From Neodiprion pinetum (lineage: Eukaryota > Arthropoda > Insecta > Hymenoptera > Diprionidae), in NCBI RefSeq assembly GCF_021155775.2, contig NC_060237.1:9201832-9265831 (forward strand): a stretch of DNA of 64,000 nucleotides. Reading direction: 5' to 3'. A program made the position numbers and the translations under genes. The notes below the pieces were generated by a model that did not search any database, was not told the DNA's origin, and was given only the letters and a program-made list of their open reading frames with translations. Of the stretch, positions 42,154-54,608 are shown piece after piece (within the stretch, counting starts at the first letter, position 1; each line of letters begins with the position of its first letter).

Positions 42154-42503
42154 AGCTCCGTTTCAACTATGGACAGGCACCGCGTCGACGAGTCCATAAG
42201 GTTTGCATGAGGCCGACGCGGCTTTAGGTGCGGAAACGTTGAAACAACCCGACGGATCGCAGGTGCCGGAATGTAATGATCTAGGTTCGACGGGAAACGA
42301 ACGGGTTTCGCTCGGTCGGTACTGCTGAGTCGATAATGCCAGTCAATGTTTTTACCGACCGACGATAAAACAGTTTCACCTTTTTTTTTTCTTATTTCAC
42401 GGAACGAAGCTGCATTGAGGCGCGTTCGTGATCCGCGGGAATTCTTCGGGAGTTTGGACGGTGAGAAGAGAGCGTCGAAAGCGTTTAATTCGTTACAGCA
42501 AAT

Positions 42504-42523
42504 AAAAAAAAAAAAAAAAAAAA
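42504..42523 (+). repeat. A20 homopolymer
   Basis: Twenty A following AGCAAAT. No SINE-like body or flanking duplication was seen. Confidence 0.85.
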
Positions 42524-43146
42524 CGTGAATGAGAAGGAACAAATGCAAAAAGAGGAAACGGCCTAAATTGCCTTACGTTCGATAAGTCGACTGCGCTCAA
42601 CCACTAAGAATATTTAATTAAATTCAAACCGCAAGACGCGAGGCGACGCGACGCGGACGCGAATATCGGGGCCAGCTCCACAACGAAGATTCTAAAAACG
42701 AACGACGAAAAGTGTGTAATTATATTCGGCTGCTGTTGGCCGGAGACTTTTGTTTCATTCTTTCGATTTTTTCATATTCTTATGACTTGTCAGTTTTGAT
42801 CCTGAAGTGAGATTATTCAGATTCAATCTTCACTCAACACGGCTGTAATAATTTTTGCCAAAAATTTTTCGCATTCATTTTCTATCAGAAATAAAGTGGC
42901 AAAGGAAAGAATAATATGCACGGCTTCGAATCAGGTACCACATTTTTTCAAACATTTAGTTAGCGTGGTATTTATTTACTGACAAAAAGAAATATGAAAA
43001 ATCTATACCTAAGAATAAAGAAAAATAAATAAATAAATGAAACGTTTGGACTAGTAAGGAAAGATATTTGAACGATGGGAGAAGAGTGCGAAATTCCTTT
43101 GGATGAAAACTGATCTCCGCCATCCGATCCCAGGAGCATAAATCAA

Positions 43147-43221
43147 GAAGAAAGAGAAGAGGAGGATCAGGGGACGAGGGCGGAGAAGCAAGAGGGAGGG
43201 AGGAAGGAAGGAAGGAAAGAG
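43147..43221 (+). repeat. Polypurine tract with GGAA repeat
   Basis: About 75 bp of G and A with three or four isolated pyrimidines. The 3' part is a run of GGAA units (GGGAGGAAGGAAGGAAGG). Mirror symmetry is partial. It could form triplex DNA, and GGAA arrays can attract ETS-type proteins; both are inferences. Confidence 0.75.
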
Positions 43222-45219
43222 GCCCCTTTATCTAAAACGAATCGTATTAAATACATAATAATGTATCTTGTATAAAACTCAACCGCGCACACGCAAAGTT
43301 ATCCAATCTTACTTTCGCCTAGAGCGTAAAATCAGCCAGTAGGATCGGACCTTAAGATCGAGGAGCCAATAGGGTGGCTCATTTTAATGCACAATAAACA
43401 TTTTATTCAAGGCGCGTGCACGCCAGAAGAGAGAACCCCTTGGCCAATACGAGTGCATTTAGATTGAAAACTGAATTTTACATTCACCCGATGTTTGGCA
43501 ATAAATATCGACGTTCCTGCCTCTCGTGCCATACATACGTACGTACACACACATGTATATGCGACTATGCCTTACATACCTACCATGTCGTACTTCTATG
43601 CATGAGCACAATCATGCGCCGCTCTATTACATAAAACAGGTTATTCTCTTCGTTATGTTATACTTTATCGAGTAATCTAAAAATCTCGAGGCTTCAGAAT
43701 TCATCGGGTTAGTATCCGGGTGGTTGAAAAAATAAAAATTAACAGCGAAACCCAGTCATCGTAATTAACCAACTACACGCATTTCAATCAATTAAAAATC
43801 TCAGTCATAATACGGCAGTCAATTTGGGCGTGACGAGTGTGCGTTATGCATACGATATATACTCTGCATACATACACGGGTGTAGACGACGTATGTCGAT
43901 GATGGAAATGGAGAGATGGCAAATGCACGCGGTGACTATTAGAGTTTGCTATCCGCGTGTATCCCGCATGTGTATAACTGGGCGTAATTACGCAGTTTCA
44001 ATTATTACACGAGATTGGAGAATGCAATATCAACATTCGCGATGATTTAATTGATATTAATCTCGTTAGAATTATTGAAGTAGGTGAACAGGAGAGCCGG
44101 CCGGCTACTGTTACACTATTATATGTGTCTACCACTTACCGAGGTTACAACCTGCGTATACAGAGGAGACGACGTTTCTTATTTGATTCGTTGTCGTGTA
44201 ATTCGCGAAATACTGCTGTGCTTCACCGTTCAACACGTGTGCTTACACTTCTTGCATTGCATTGCACCGCATACCCGCCTATACAGTGATTCTCTGCATC
44301 GATTTTCAGGCGATAAGAATCTGAGAGACGGCCCGTATGTCCCTTCAGATTCGGTTAATCCGCGTTAATCGAACAACCGTTCGAGTAAAGTTTGTAAACT
44401 TCGGTTGATTTTTCAGTGGCTTCTTTCAATTCGTATAAAATATCTCGATTTATCTGTCAACTAAATTCCGTTCGAATAAATGAGAAAATTAATTCAATTC
44501 TCTTGACTGGTCGTTTAAAAATCGGCGTAAATATAAATTGATTAATTTTTTTTCTTCTAATAACGCGTACATATTCACTGCAGAAATTTATTCGAAGACA
44601 TTCGTTTCAACAAGAATTGGTATATTTTATTAATTTTATTGTGACATAGTCGTTCGTTGAATATTTATCACATTACTGTACTAGCAATCATCTATAAAGA
44701 TTTCAATCAAAATACAAAATCAAATAACTGGAACTTGGATACTTGTACCTCGTTTCAGGTCACTTCAAAATTGTTAAAAATCTATAAGATATTAGGTATT
44801 ATTTTCCTCTACTCATAGAAGTTCACTGAAACATTGTCTTCTCGTCGTGTTTGAATACGTAATTCTAACAACACCGCACTGATATTCGGTATGATCATCG
44901 GACAGCAATATTAAATCTGAATTCATAAAATGAGGCATCGTAGAGTGAAATCGAACGAATCTGTTAGATTTTAAAAAATTTCTAGGAGATTTGAAAGGAG
45001 GCATCTGAATCCAAGCGTTCGTTCCCATATCGAGTATCTCGTATTTTTTTACTCCTAACGAAATCTTCGCAGCTTGCCTAATAAAATAATGTGATAAATA
45101 TTCAATGTGCGAGAATCTCATGATAAAATGAATGAAAATGATCGATTTTCGGGCAACCAATCTCCTTGATAATGCATAAATGAGTTTGAATTACGCGATG
45201 CCAGTAATTATTCGGCATA

Positions 45220-45420
45220 TTTCTATGCCGGGCGTCGGGGGGTTGGCGACGAGGTAATATGTCTTTTGGAAATGCTTCGCTCGTCCCGGAGTGGAAATAA
45301 TTGGCTTTCGGGATGTTTGCGCAGGGGGTTCGGGGGGGGCAGGGGAAGTCGGTAGAGGGGAGGCGGATGATAGGCGAGGTGGGAAAGGGGCGGGTGTCAC
45401 ATCCCCCGAAGCTTATTAAG
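45220..45420. other. G-rich patch, plus strand
   Basis: Runs of G recur: GGGCGTCGGGGGGTTGG near 45230, GGGGGTTCGGGGGGGGCAGG near 45325, and GGGGAGGCGG and GGGGCGGG further on. Several G-runs within 50 bp could form a G-quadruplex on the plus strand. Frames on the minus strand are Pro-rich artefacts. Confidence 0.45.
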
Positions 45421-46140
45421 GAGCTGTCATGTTTCCAATTGTCTCAAATTTAATAAAACCCCTGCGACTCTCTGATATCTACCATCTGAACGTAATAACT
45501 CAACGTCCTTGGTTTTTCGTATCGTATACCCGATATTATGACGGCGAGTATAAATATAATATGTATATAAATATAATGCACCCACATAGAATGGGAAATT
45601 TTACATAATGCATATAGATTGGCACATAATCCGTTGTATATACAATACATGCAAAGAATGTATATGTATGTGTATGTATACATGTATATTGCGATGTATA
45701 ATACATCCACCGAGTTGCGTGTAAAAGCTTGCAGAGCATATACACGACCATGCAAATATCGCCTTGAGAGGAGAGTAAACGATTTATTTTCCTCGGACGA
45801 AGCACTCGCTCCGAGAATAATATACGGTCAATCAAACGAGAACGAGTATTGGTCCCTTGAATGAAAAAGAAATTGAATAAAAAGTGACAAATTTCCGTTC
45901 GCCATAGGTGAATGAAGAAGAAAAGGAATCATTCGCAACAGTTGTACGCAATATCGTGGAAACGGTGGGAAGAAAAATATTCATTGACATTACCGCTGCG
46001 AGACACGTGCGTTGGCTGAACGATACTTTGGCTGTACGGAGAGCTTTATAACCGCCCTTATAACATCCCTCTAGCAGAGTCCAATCTCATTACCAAAGAT
46101 GCGCTTCCCGCGTGTATTAATACGCATATAGATATGACGT

Positions 46141-46156
46141 GTATATGTATATAGAG

Positions 46157-46192
<36 letters not shown>
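46141..46192 (+). repeat. TA tract running into GA tract
   Basis: GTATATGTATATAGAGATAT, then pure TA, then pure GA. It is a compound dinucleotide microsatellite of about 52 bp. Confidence 0.9.
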
Positions 46193-47784
46193 GTGAGGGT
46201 GTGTATTACACACGAAAGGAAATTAACTTTTCACCCTGTGGGATCAAGCGTTATTAATTTTATATTATTCGTATCGTACGCAACGTCAAGTGACACGGAT
46301 ACGTATAGAGATATAATGACCGTGCATGAACGTTATGTAAATATAAATATTTGTAATAATTACGTGAAAACGAATCGATTAATAAAATTATGCCAGCGTT
46401 ACAAATTAAAATGTATCAAAATCAACGATAAAATTATATTACCCGCAGACTGGTATTTGTATAAATTGTGTTTTTAAATAGCTACTCTCGTCTGGAATAC
46501 CAAAAGTTTCATACTTGTTATAAGATTCAAAAATATTAATTTCACGTGATCATTAATTCTTTTTTTTCTCTTTATTTATAGCCTAGAATAATAGTAGATT
46601 GTCGGAATCTTCGTTATTATACGAGCGGAATATTCCGACTGTTATTTTCTAAATAACAATACACAGTTTAAACCGCAATTTCTTCGTAACGTTGAACCGT
46701 CTCCATTTTCTTGAATACATCACGATACGCATTACGATCCGTACCCTCGATGTCCGACATAAAAATTGTTCGATTCGAATCGTATAACATAACCGGAGAT
46801 ACGCGACTCTTTCGGATTTCATTTTCAGTCCCCTATATAACCCCCGATTCGCAGCTTCCATCACCGCGGAGTTCCCGGGTCACACATTCCAGCTCTTATA
46901 TTTTACTTTCTAATATTTATGGAGCGCATTAATATAAAAGAGATTTTTACCCTCTATTGGATATTGAGTACGCGAGATACTCCGTAATTCTCTATGCATT
47001 GGCTGTATGGTCGGAACTTTAGCTCCTCTTTCCTCCCCGTCTCTCGCTGCAGCACTGTAGCGTTTCTTACGCGGGTATTTATGATCGTACGGATACGTAG
47101 GTACGTGTTTTCCATTACACGCTGATGCGTGTTCTTTTCCTTTCCGACGTTGATGCGGAACAGACGGGAGAATTAGAAAATTCAAACTTGAATGAGAAAC
47201 AAAAAATTGCAAAAACGTATGATAGCAACCGAAGAGTTCGCAAGTGATTATTCAATTTTCACATTTCACGGTACATCGTTACATGTTTTGAAATTCTGTG
47301 GAAATCGATTTTTGCCTATTTGAAAATTTGATACCAGGATCCTCCTATTCTCCAATTTGTCAACACCGTTTTCGTCGCAAGAAAAATGAGCCATCCCTTT
47401 ACAAGCAACAACATGTGATACGAGTTATTCAGAAATTCGAAACGAGATTGTAAAACTGAATCAAGCTATTCAACTTCGTACCTCGTTCATTTTTTCAAAC
47501 TTGCGCGTTGAATTTTCGTAATCAACATATCAATTTTGCATCAATCAGATAAGTAAACAGCAATACGTTCGAGTAGCATGCTCTCTGCTTTGTTGAATGT
47601 AATTGTTTCCATTTCAAATTTCTTTTTCATTTCTTTGTTTTTTCTCCCCTTAAATTTTCATCGTGTATTCGAGTCGCATTATAGATTGGTTTCCTCCTGA
47701 TGGAATGATAGAGGTATTTCCACGCCCTTGCGTCGCCTGGTACATAATATAAGAAAAGGTAAGCGGCATCGGGCGAGCCGCGAG

Positions 47785-47830
47785 AAAGAAGAAGAAGAAG
47801 AAGAACAAGAAGAAGAAGAAGAAGAAGAAG
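47785..47830 (+). repeat. GAA trinucleotide repeat
   Basis: About 15 GAA/AAG units with one AAC interruption, followed by CCCGGCAGAGGGCG. Frames across it encode Glu runs on one strand and Leu or Phe runs on the other; I treat these as artefacts. Confidence 0.9.
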
Positions 47831-48222
47831 CCCGGCAGAGGGCGCGAGATCCATTTCACGGAGGGGTAGGCCTGAGAACCGCGAAAACAAATAAACATCG
47901 ATTTCGTTTTAAATCTTTCCAGCAAATCGGCGTTTCGTATAGAGTCAGGCAACCCTCGCCCCGTTTTATTTCACAGTGTGTACCAACATATCGATATGTA
48001 CGTACAACATACACGTATATGTACAGCGTACAGGGTAACAAAAACTAGATAAAAAAAATAAAACCAAACAAATAATGTGTGCACGCGTTTATTTCCCCCT
48101 ATTTCCTTTCTTCGTTCGTTCGAGTTTCATTTCATATTTCCAATATTTTTTGTTTTCTTTACTGTTTCGTTCGTGTCATTTTTTTTCTTTTTTTTTTCAT
48201 TGCTCCCCCCACGTTGTTTTTC

Positions 48223-48261
48223 TTGTTGTTGTTGCTGTTGTTGTTGATATCGTTGTTGTTG
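48223..48261 (+). repeat. TTG trinucleotide repeat, interrupted
   Basis: TTGTTGTTGTTGCTGTTGTT followed by GTTGATATCG and further GTTGTTGTTGC. About 39 bp. Confidence 0.85.
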
Positions 48262-48969
48262 CACGTACTCCGCATACGCTTACGTAATACGCATTGAATT
48301 TGGCAACATGTATAAAATACGGGCGTAACTGTAGCCTGCATGCGATGTTCTATGTCTCGAATAAAGTTGATTGGAAAATATTGCGATGGGTTGGAGGACG
48401 CGAGATGAATGCGGTGCATTGAGAATGTGGAGTTCTTCCACGGCGAACGGACCCACGAGGCTAGGGAGGCTCCAGGTGTCGGTGAAATTAACGTTCAACG
48501 CGTGCGCCGCTTTCAAATGTTTATTTATACAATACCAAGTTGTTGCGTTTGTGTTAGTGGGTGGAGGGATCGGAGGGATGGGAAAAGGTTTAGGTTAAGG
48601 TTACGGTAAAATCGACCTTCGAACGCGCGGCGAAAAGATGAAAGATCGTAAATAATATTATATCAAGATAAAAACAAGTATAACGCAAAACCAGGGAATG
48701 TCGGAAAAAAAATTGTACCTCCGTATTTCCATCTTTGCCATTTTCCGTACCTCGGTTATTTGTACGCGTATCTTCATAATTAACCTGTAGAACGTATCAG
48801 CTGACGACACAGCTGCGACGCCATATTGGAACATTGATCAAAACATGTTTTAAATTTGAATTCTCAACACGAGGGTAGAATTTGAATGAATAAAAAGGAG
48901 TCGTGAAAATTGAATGAAGTAACGCTTTATAATCCCGTATCCTCATCGAATCCGATAATAATCGTTTGT

Positions 48970-48970
<1 letters not shown>

Positions 48971-49012
<42 letters not shown>

Positions 49013-49019
49013 GATAGAG
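48971..49019 (+). repeat. GA microsatellite
   Basis: About 17 uninterrupted GA units, then GAGGAGAGAAGATAGAGAG. Frames on the minus strand encode Ser-Leu runs and are artefacts. Confidence 0.9.
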
Positions 49020-50239
49020 AGAAAATCGCGTATATAATACGTAGCGAAGCCGTGACTGGTGTGCATGTCGCGAATCTTTCTCGCTGTCACAGGTTCCGTC
49101 GTAAATCATCGGCAGGTTAGCCCCCTGACAGTTTCAAGTGAGTTTTCCATGGGTTTTCGGGTTCCGTCGGGGCGGAGAGGAGGGTTCGAGGTCTAGAGAA
49201 AAGCGCCGGAAGAAAACCCCCGCCGAGAAAATTGAATAAGGAAAACCGGCGACGATCCGAAAACAATTTCAGCTCTAGGACTCCGGTCGACAATGCGGAA
49301 AAATTGATATGCCCGTGACGTTGGTACGGGCGCATTTATAGTTTACCCATTCGCCACGCAACTGCATAAGCGCCTACTGCATTTATATTCTGGGAATAAC
49401 CTAGCTCGTGATATTAGATCTGTACAACACAACGCGGCGCGTGTTTCACGTCTATCGTCCCGATGATCGCAGATTTGATATTTCTAACTCGTTCGTCATT
49501 CGAACGAAGAATAAATTTTCTCCAAGCGTCAAAACAGTCTTGAAATTTTCCAAAAACACCTACGATGAGATAATGTTTCTCAAAACATGTTCGAATATGT
49601 CATTCATTGATTAATTGCGTAAGAAATAATTTAGTTATATTATGGAATTGAGGAAAATATAAAAACTCTATTCGATCTCCAAAGCATCCAAAAATCTTTC
49701 ACTAATTTTGACTAATTTTTTCCAACAAATGGTGCCAACGGAACGATACTGCAGATACGTAATCGTTGTACGAAACCGTTTGATCAAATCATTAAAGCTC
49801 TCATCGATTAAAAGTGCCTGATCGTTTACTGCAAATTTGTAGAAGTAATGAGATATTTGACCTTGAGCGTCGTATAAAATTTTTTTCACTTCAAGTAATC
49901 ACTAAATGATTTCGCAGAATCAAAAAATCACGATCAACAAAGTTTTTCCTCAACGAGTATTAAAACTTTTCGACAATACGCTACAATCTTCAGATCTTTC
50001 GTGTCGATGAATTGTTGCTCAGGTTTACGACGTTGATTTTTTTTTATTAAAAAAAAAAAAAAGAAATAAACGCATTTACGAATGAACACGACCCATATTG
50101 CAGGTGTGGCACAAATTCCACTTGAAATCGAGCACTGCAATTTCCTCCATGAATTCGATGCTTCCAATAAAACGTATGATATGAATAACGCGTTTGACCG
50201 ACTTCTCTAAGACCAGCACGTGGTTTCCAAATCTTACAG

Positions 50240-50540
50240 TTGTCGAATAATAATCGACGAGGACGTCTAGGTTAGGGTGCCTTTCAGGCTTACCAACTGC
50301 AGGCATCGGAAAGCGGAGGAGGAACTGTAGCCAACTACACCCCGCGAAGTCGATGCTCGCTGATAAATCCGTCGACGAGGATGCAACGCCTCGATGTGAG
50401 GATGAGGGGTGAAAGGGGGGTGGGTGAAGGAGGGGGCCAGGGGGGGGGGGGGGGGGGGGTGGAGGACGGAGACGTTTTCCTTCGACGCCGAGCGTATCGA
50501 GCGCCACGGCACAACGCAACAGGATCACTGGCTGACAGCT
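50240..50540. other. GC-rich patch holding a G20 run
   Basis: A GC-rich patch in AT-rich DNA. From about 50400 to 50470 the plus strand is almost entirely G with a few A and T, including a G20 run at 50440-50459. Overlapping Pro- or Gly-rich frames exist on both strands. The flanks (50250-50390 and 50470-50560) have mixed composition and no identifiable coding domain. Candidate regulatory patch at most. Confidence 0.4.
50440..50459 (+). repeat. G20 homopolymer
   Basis: Twenty uninterrupted G, preceded by GGGGGCCAG and followed by TGGAGG. With GGGGGGTGGG and GGGGG upstream, the plus strand can form a G-quadruplex. Its exact length is likely uncertain or polymorphic. Confidence 0.85.
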
Positions 50541-52924
50541 TCCTAATGGAACTCGTAAATATCGGAAGTAAGTTATGTTTTCCGAATGAGATCCTGAAAA
50601 TTGAGTTTGGATCAGCAAAGGACTTTCGCAAAATCCAATCCACGACTAACTAGTTATCGATGTAACAGGAATAGGTATACATATACGGTGCAGTCCGAGT
50701 CTGAAACGCGATTCGATCGCAAGGACTTGCACGTTTTTCCCTTACCAAGCGTGTACCTCGTATTATATTTTCGATTATTGTCCACTTACGGATATTTCTT
50801 GTTTGCTTGATTATTAATTAGCGAGTCGAGAGGTTCGACGCTCCTCAATTTTGTAACGCGACATCCTGACACTGGTGGGTTGGTTAAAAAAAAAAGAATT
50901 ATTTGCTTCCCTCTCAACGCCTCAAGTTCTGTAATATGTGTTCCAAGGACGCTTCGCTCTATGCTTTGCTATAGAAATTTGGAAAGCGTGAAGAATCAGC
51001 TTCAATGATCTACGTATTAATTTGAAAAATATTGAATAGTTAACGAGTATTTTAACTTTTCATGAAAAGTGAAATTTTTCGCATGTTAAATGAACGGAAA
51101 ATTAAAATTAAAAGAGCGGCCTGTTAGACTTGAACTAGACAAATGATATTTTGGGAGGATCTTTTATCGATCAGACACTAAAATTTGCGGGGATAAGAGC
51201 GATACAAAAAAAAATTTTTCAACCACCCTACCCACAGATATACCTAAAAAGAAAAAAAAAATTAAAAATTACGTACAACCAATGGTGAAAACCTACAATA
51301 TTGGATTAATCGGATATCACAAATTTCGGTTTCGTTAAAAATATCTTCGGATAAAATTCTCGCTCCTTCCTTATTGATAATTATAATTCCAACCAATCGA
51401 TAAAACCAAATCTATTTTCACAAAATCAGAAATGAGTCTTGTCCTCCTCAAAGTAAGGAGACATTAATTTTTTCAAACGTTTTGACCTGATCGATTCAAC
51501 TTAATTTTCATTCCACTCTGTCACAGCTGTGCCAAAGAATTGTAAAATGGACGTTACAATAATTTAAAGAGATAATCGGGCACGTCTCTGTTTCGGAGTA
51601 ATCGATTTGTTCCGAGTCAAAAGCGTGTAATAACGAGTGACAATTATTTGTAACAAAGAAATAAAAAAATCGTGACTCGCGATCGCCGATCAGGCCCGAA
51701 TCTCATGATAGATATTATTCCAATGTAACGGAGTTCCGATTTACCGCACAATAATGTAACCTAATTGCAAACTTTTTCGCTTGGCGTCAATTATTTCTTC
51801 AAACATGCAGTACTTGTTCACGTCTTTTACGTAAGTGAAAAAATTTTCTTTGGACAATGTTTGTTTTTTTTTTTCTTTCTACCACGGACCAACTCTCGCA
51901 TCCCGTTTCTAGAATATTATCGTCTTAAATATTTAAAATTATCGCAATTGTAGCAAAAATTGGCACAGTTTCACATTGTCTACTAACAACTTGACCTACC
52001 AATTTATTAATTGTTCGTCAATTTTTTCAATTGTTCTTCACAAGTATAACGATGTATGTTTTTTTTTTTTATTTCTCAGGCTTTTTTCGATAACCGCATC
52101 ACATCACATCCACTGTAATGAGACGCTAGTGTCTGAAATTTGAAATCAAGTGAACATGTATTATACACATATAGTATGTACAATAAATGTATGTCACAAC
52201 ACGCTGTATACACCTAATTTGTTCACGGATAATTCTTCGTCATCGTTGTTCTAAATTTTATTAATTATGAATAAATGAGATCAAGCTGAAATTGTAAAAA
52301 CAAAAAGAGCAGGATACCATAGTTTCACAAAAGCAACGTCAACAATTGAACATAGAAATCAATATCTAAATCAAGATGCACCGCTGAAGTTCAACAATAC
52401 AGCTATAATGTATTCAATAACGGATATAATAACGTAGAATTATATCGGCATTTGTATGTATGCGTTGCGATAAATAGTTGAACGTTAGTTGGCGTAGGCG
52501 AACCAACCTCTCTGCACACCTACATCGCTGATTTCACGTAATAAACTATTAGCTGCGGAACGTGATGCAATATAACCGTACCAACCAAGTTCGGAACTAA
52601 TTTACTCTCTCGAAATTAATCCGCACAAAAGCTTGCCGGTTTCTAAAATAATAATTACAACAGCAGCTCTCATTCTTGAGCGGATTAAAATTTTACATCC
52701 ATATACGGTAGGCACCCATAATATATAAGTCTATATGTATAGGTAATGTATACGTATGCGTGAAATAACATATTATACATGCATGGTATACCTACTGAAT
52801 GAGCACAGATTGTCTCAAGGGTGGCGGATTTTCAATTATAATAAATCTTACCGTTTCGCGTGTTGATTAAGAACGAAATTAATATTATGTGCTCGCTTTT
52901 CTGCTGTATAAAACGCACATCACG

Positions 52925-53310
52925 CACTGAGAGAAATTTTTAGTTCCAGTTACCGCTCAGTCCTTGACTATTTTCATTTTTTACCACAATCGAAAAATAC
53001 AGTTCTAAGTAGAAAATGAATATTAGTTTTCTAGCTGTTACCGAAAACTCTGGTATCCGTTGCTATTCTTTCTCATTACGATCGCTGTTGCTATATTTTC
53101 TTGCAACTGCTGCGAAAATGTAATGCTCATGCAACAATAAAATGATGTCAAAGGCTTGTTTAACTAAAAATTTACAGTAAACCGAAGAAACTGATTTTGC
53201 GTTGCAATTATCAAAAAAGGATCGACGATAGCGCAAAATGGTCACGCGTACCTCGTTTTTCGTAATTCCAACAATTTTAGTTACTATAACAAATGAAATT
53301 TTTCTCAGTG
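52925..53310 (-). mobile_element. MITE family A, copy 4 (386 bp, reversed)
   Basis: A full-length copy in the opposite orientation. On the plus strand it begins CACTGAGAGAAATTTTTAG and ends AAATGAAATTTTTCTCAGTG. Here the flanks are CG on both sides (52923-52924 and 53311-53312) instead of TA. It keeps the block containing GATCGACGATAGCGCAAAATGG that copies 2 and 3 have lost. It lacks about 50 bp near the family's left end, between the TTGGAATTACG and AGTTACTATAAC complements. It is the most diverged in the segment 53105-53180. There is no coding capacity. Confidence 0.9.
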
Positions 53311-53980
53311 CGACATGATATCATGTATAGGTATCGCTTGGGCGGCATATTGATTAAGACGATACAATAAAAATCACACTTTATGAATAATATATACCAT
53401 GAACTGAGAAAAATCTCATCCCCTCAAATATACATACAATTACGTTACAAATGACATTTTCCGTTTTATCTTATTTTACAATCATTCTTAACGCTGTTCT
53501 TGTTAACAATGCTCAGGTTCTGACGTAAAATTGTAACGCAAATGAGCCCGACGAAACCCTGAATTGTCGTGAAATTCGACAGATAATTGTTGCCCTAATA
53601 AAATTTGAACGTATCATCAAAACCGCACATTCCGTTTCAATTATTTCAATAATTGAAGGTCCAACAATTATGCATTAATTACAATTACACAGAAGCACTC
53701 AATAACATTCATGCATGTATATTAAAAGGTTATACCTACACCTACATATATTTAACTAAAGAGATTCATTTCAGAGTTAGAGGCAACTGGTTCGTGTAAC
53801 CTATTATTCTCTGAAAGTACCTACGCGAGGAAAGCTTCGTATCTCTTTGTCCTAAATTCGCAAACAATCTGTACAAACAGAGCCGTTCGCATCGTGTGCG
53901 TGTATATAATATGCGAACCTGAGATTCGGTTAATCGTAAGCATAAACGCGATGAAAGTAGAGAAATACCGTACGTATATA

Positions 53981-54608
53981 GGGCATTCCACGCCAACTCG
54001 GTAAACGGTTGACCGTGAAATTTTTTCACATCATCAAGAATTTTTCCTATATTAGCACGACATCTGAAAGAAAAATTTTCACGCTAGATTCACGATCGGA
54101 GTGGAAGGACGTTGAGTTCGACTTTTGAAATCGTATTCATTTTATTTTTTCAATCGATTTTTTCCTATTCTCATACTCCTCGAAAATCTGTTGAAAAAAG
54201 AAATTTTAGAAAATAAATCGTGAGTACGTTTTAGGATTGGTAAACAAATTTAAAGAGTCGCTGATCAAATGGGAGATGCGTTATGTAATGTAATAGATTT
54301 GGAACAGGTATGAAAATAGAAAAAGGAATTGAAAAAAATAGAAAAAAAAAAGGTTCTTCCACTTTTAATATTGCGTGAAAATATTTTATTCCAGAAAACT
54401 GAATGTTTCTTCTCTTGATTCGTAGAAACGAATTTGGGTTTTTTGGAGATGGAAAAATTCATACCTATAGCAAAGACGGGTGTTTAAAAACAGGTGAAAT
54501 TTCTTTTATTTAAAACGTTTTCAGAAGTCTCACTGACACGGGAAATATCCTTGATAAAATGAAAATATGTCACGATCATCGTTTCGCTGAGTTGGCGTGA
54601 AATGTCCC
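53981..54608. mobile_element. Inverted-repeat element, family B (628 bp)
   Basis: The left end reads GGGCATTCCACGCCAACTCG and the inverted right end reads GGGACATTTCACGCCAACTC. Similarity continues for about 70-100 bp with gaps (for example GAAATTTTTTCACATCATCA against ACATATTTTCATTTTATCAA). ATA lies on both sides (53978-53980 and 54609-54611). The interior is AT-rich and has no coding capacity. It resembles a non-autonomous DNA transposon with long terminal repeats. I cannot assign a superfamily from the ends alone. Confidence 0.75.

Larger units (their letters stand above)
38990..52920. other. Long gene-free stretch with many simple repeats
   Basis: No gene is supported over about 14 kb. 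It holds TA (39492-39518), A17 (41765-41781), C19 (42135-42153), A20 (42504-42523), a polypurine tract near 43.15-43.22 kb, G-rich DNA near 45.22-45.42 kb, TA+GA (46141-46192), GAA (47785-47830), TTG (48223-48261), GA (48971-49019) and G20 (50440-50459). Other GC-rich patches are at about 42050-42500 and 49120-49290. A GACGC-word patch lies near 42633-42662. Open frames up to 180 codons on the minus strand near 50.08-50.62 kb run through the G20 run and are compositional. Confidence 0.55.

Noticed and set aside
44813..45160. A 115-codon minus-strand frame containing TNAWIQMPPFKSPRN, reminiscent of one Kelch repeat
   Set aside because: Only about 15 residues fit. The glycine pair and neighbouring repeats expected of a Kelch domain are missing, so chance is likelier. 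A translated search with multiple Kelch hits would change this.
50076..50618. A 180-codon minus-strand open frame
   Set aside because: It runs through the G20 run as a Pro stretch and has overlapping open frames on all sides. Composition explains its length, and no domain was recognised.
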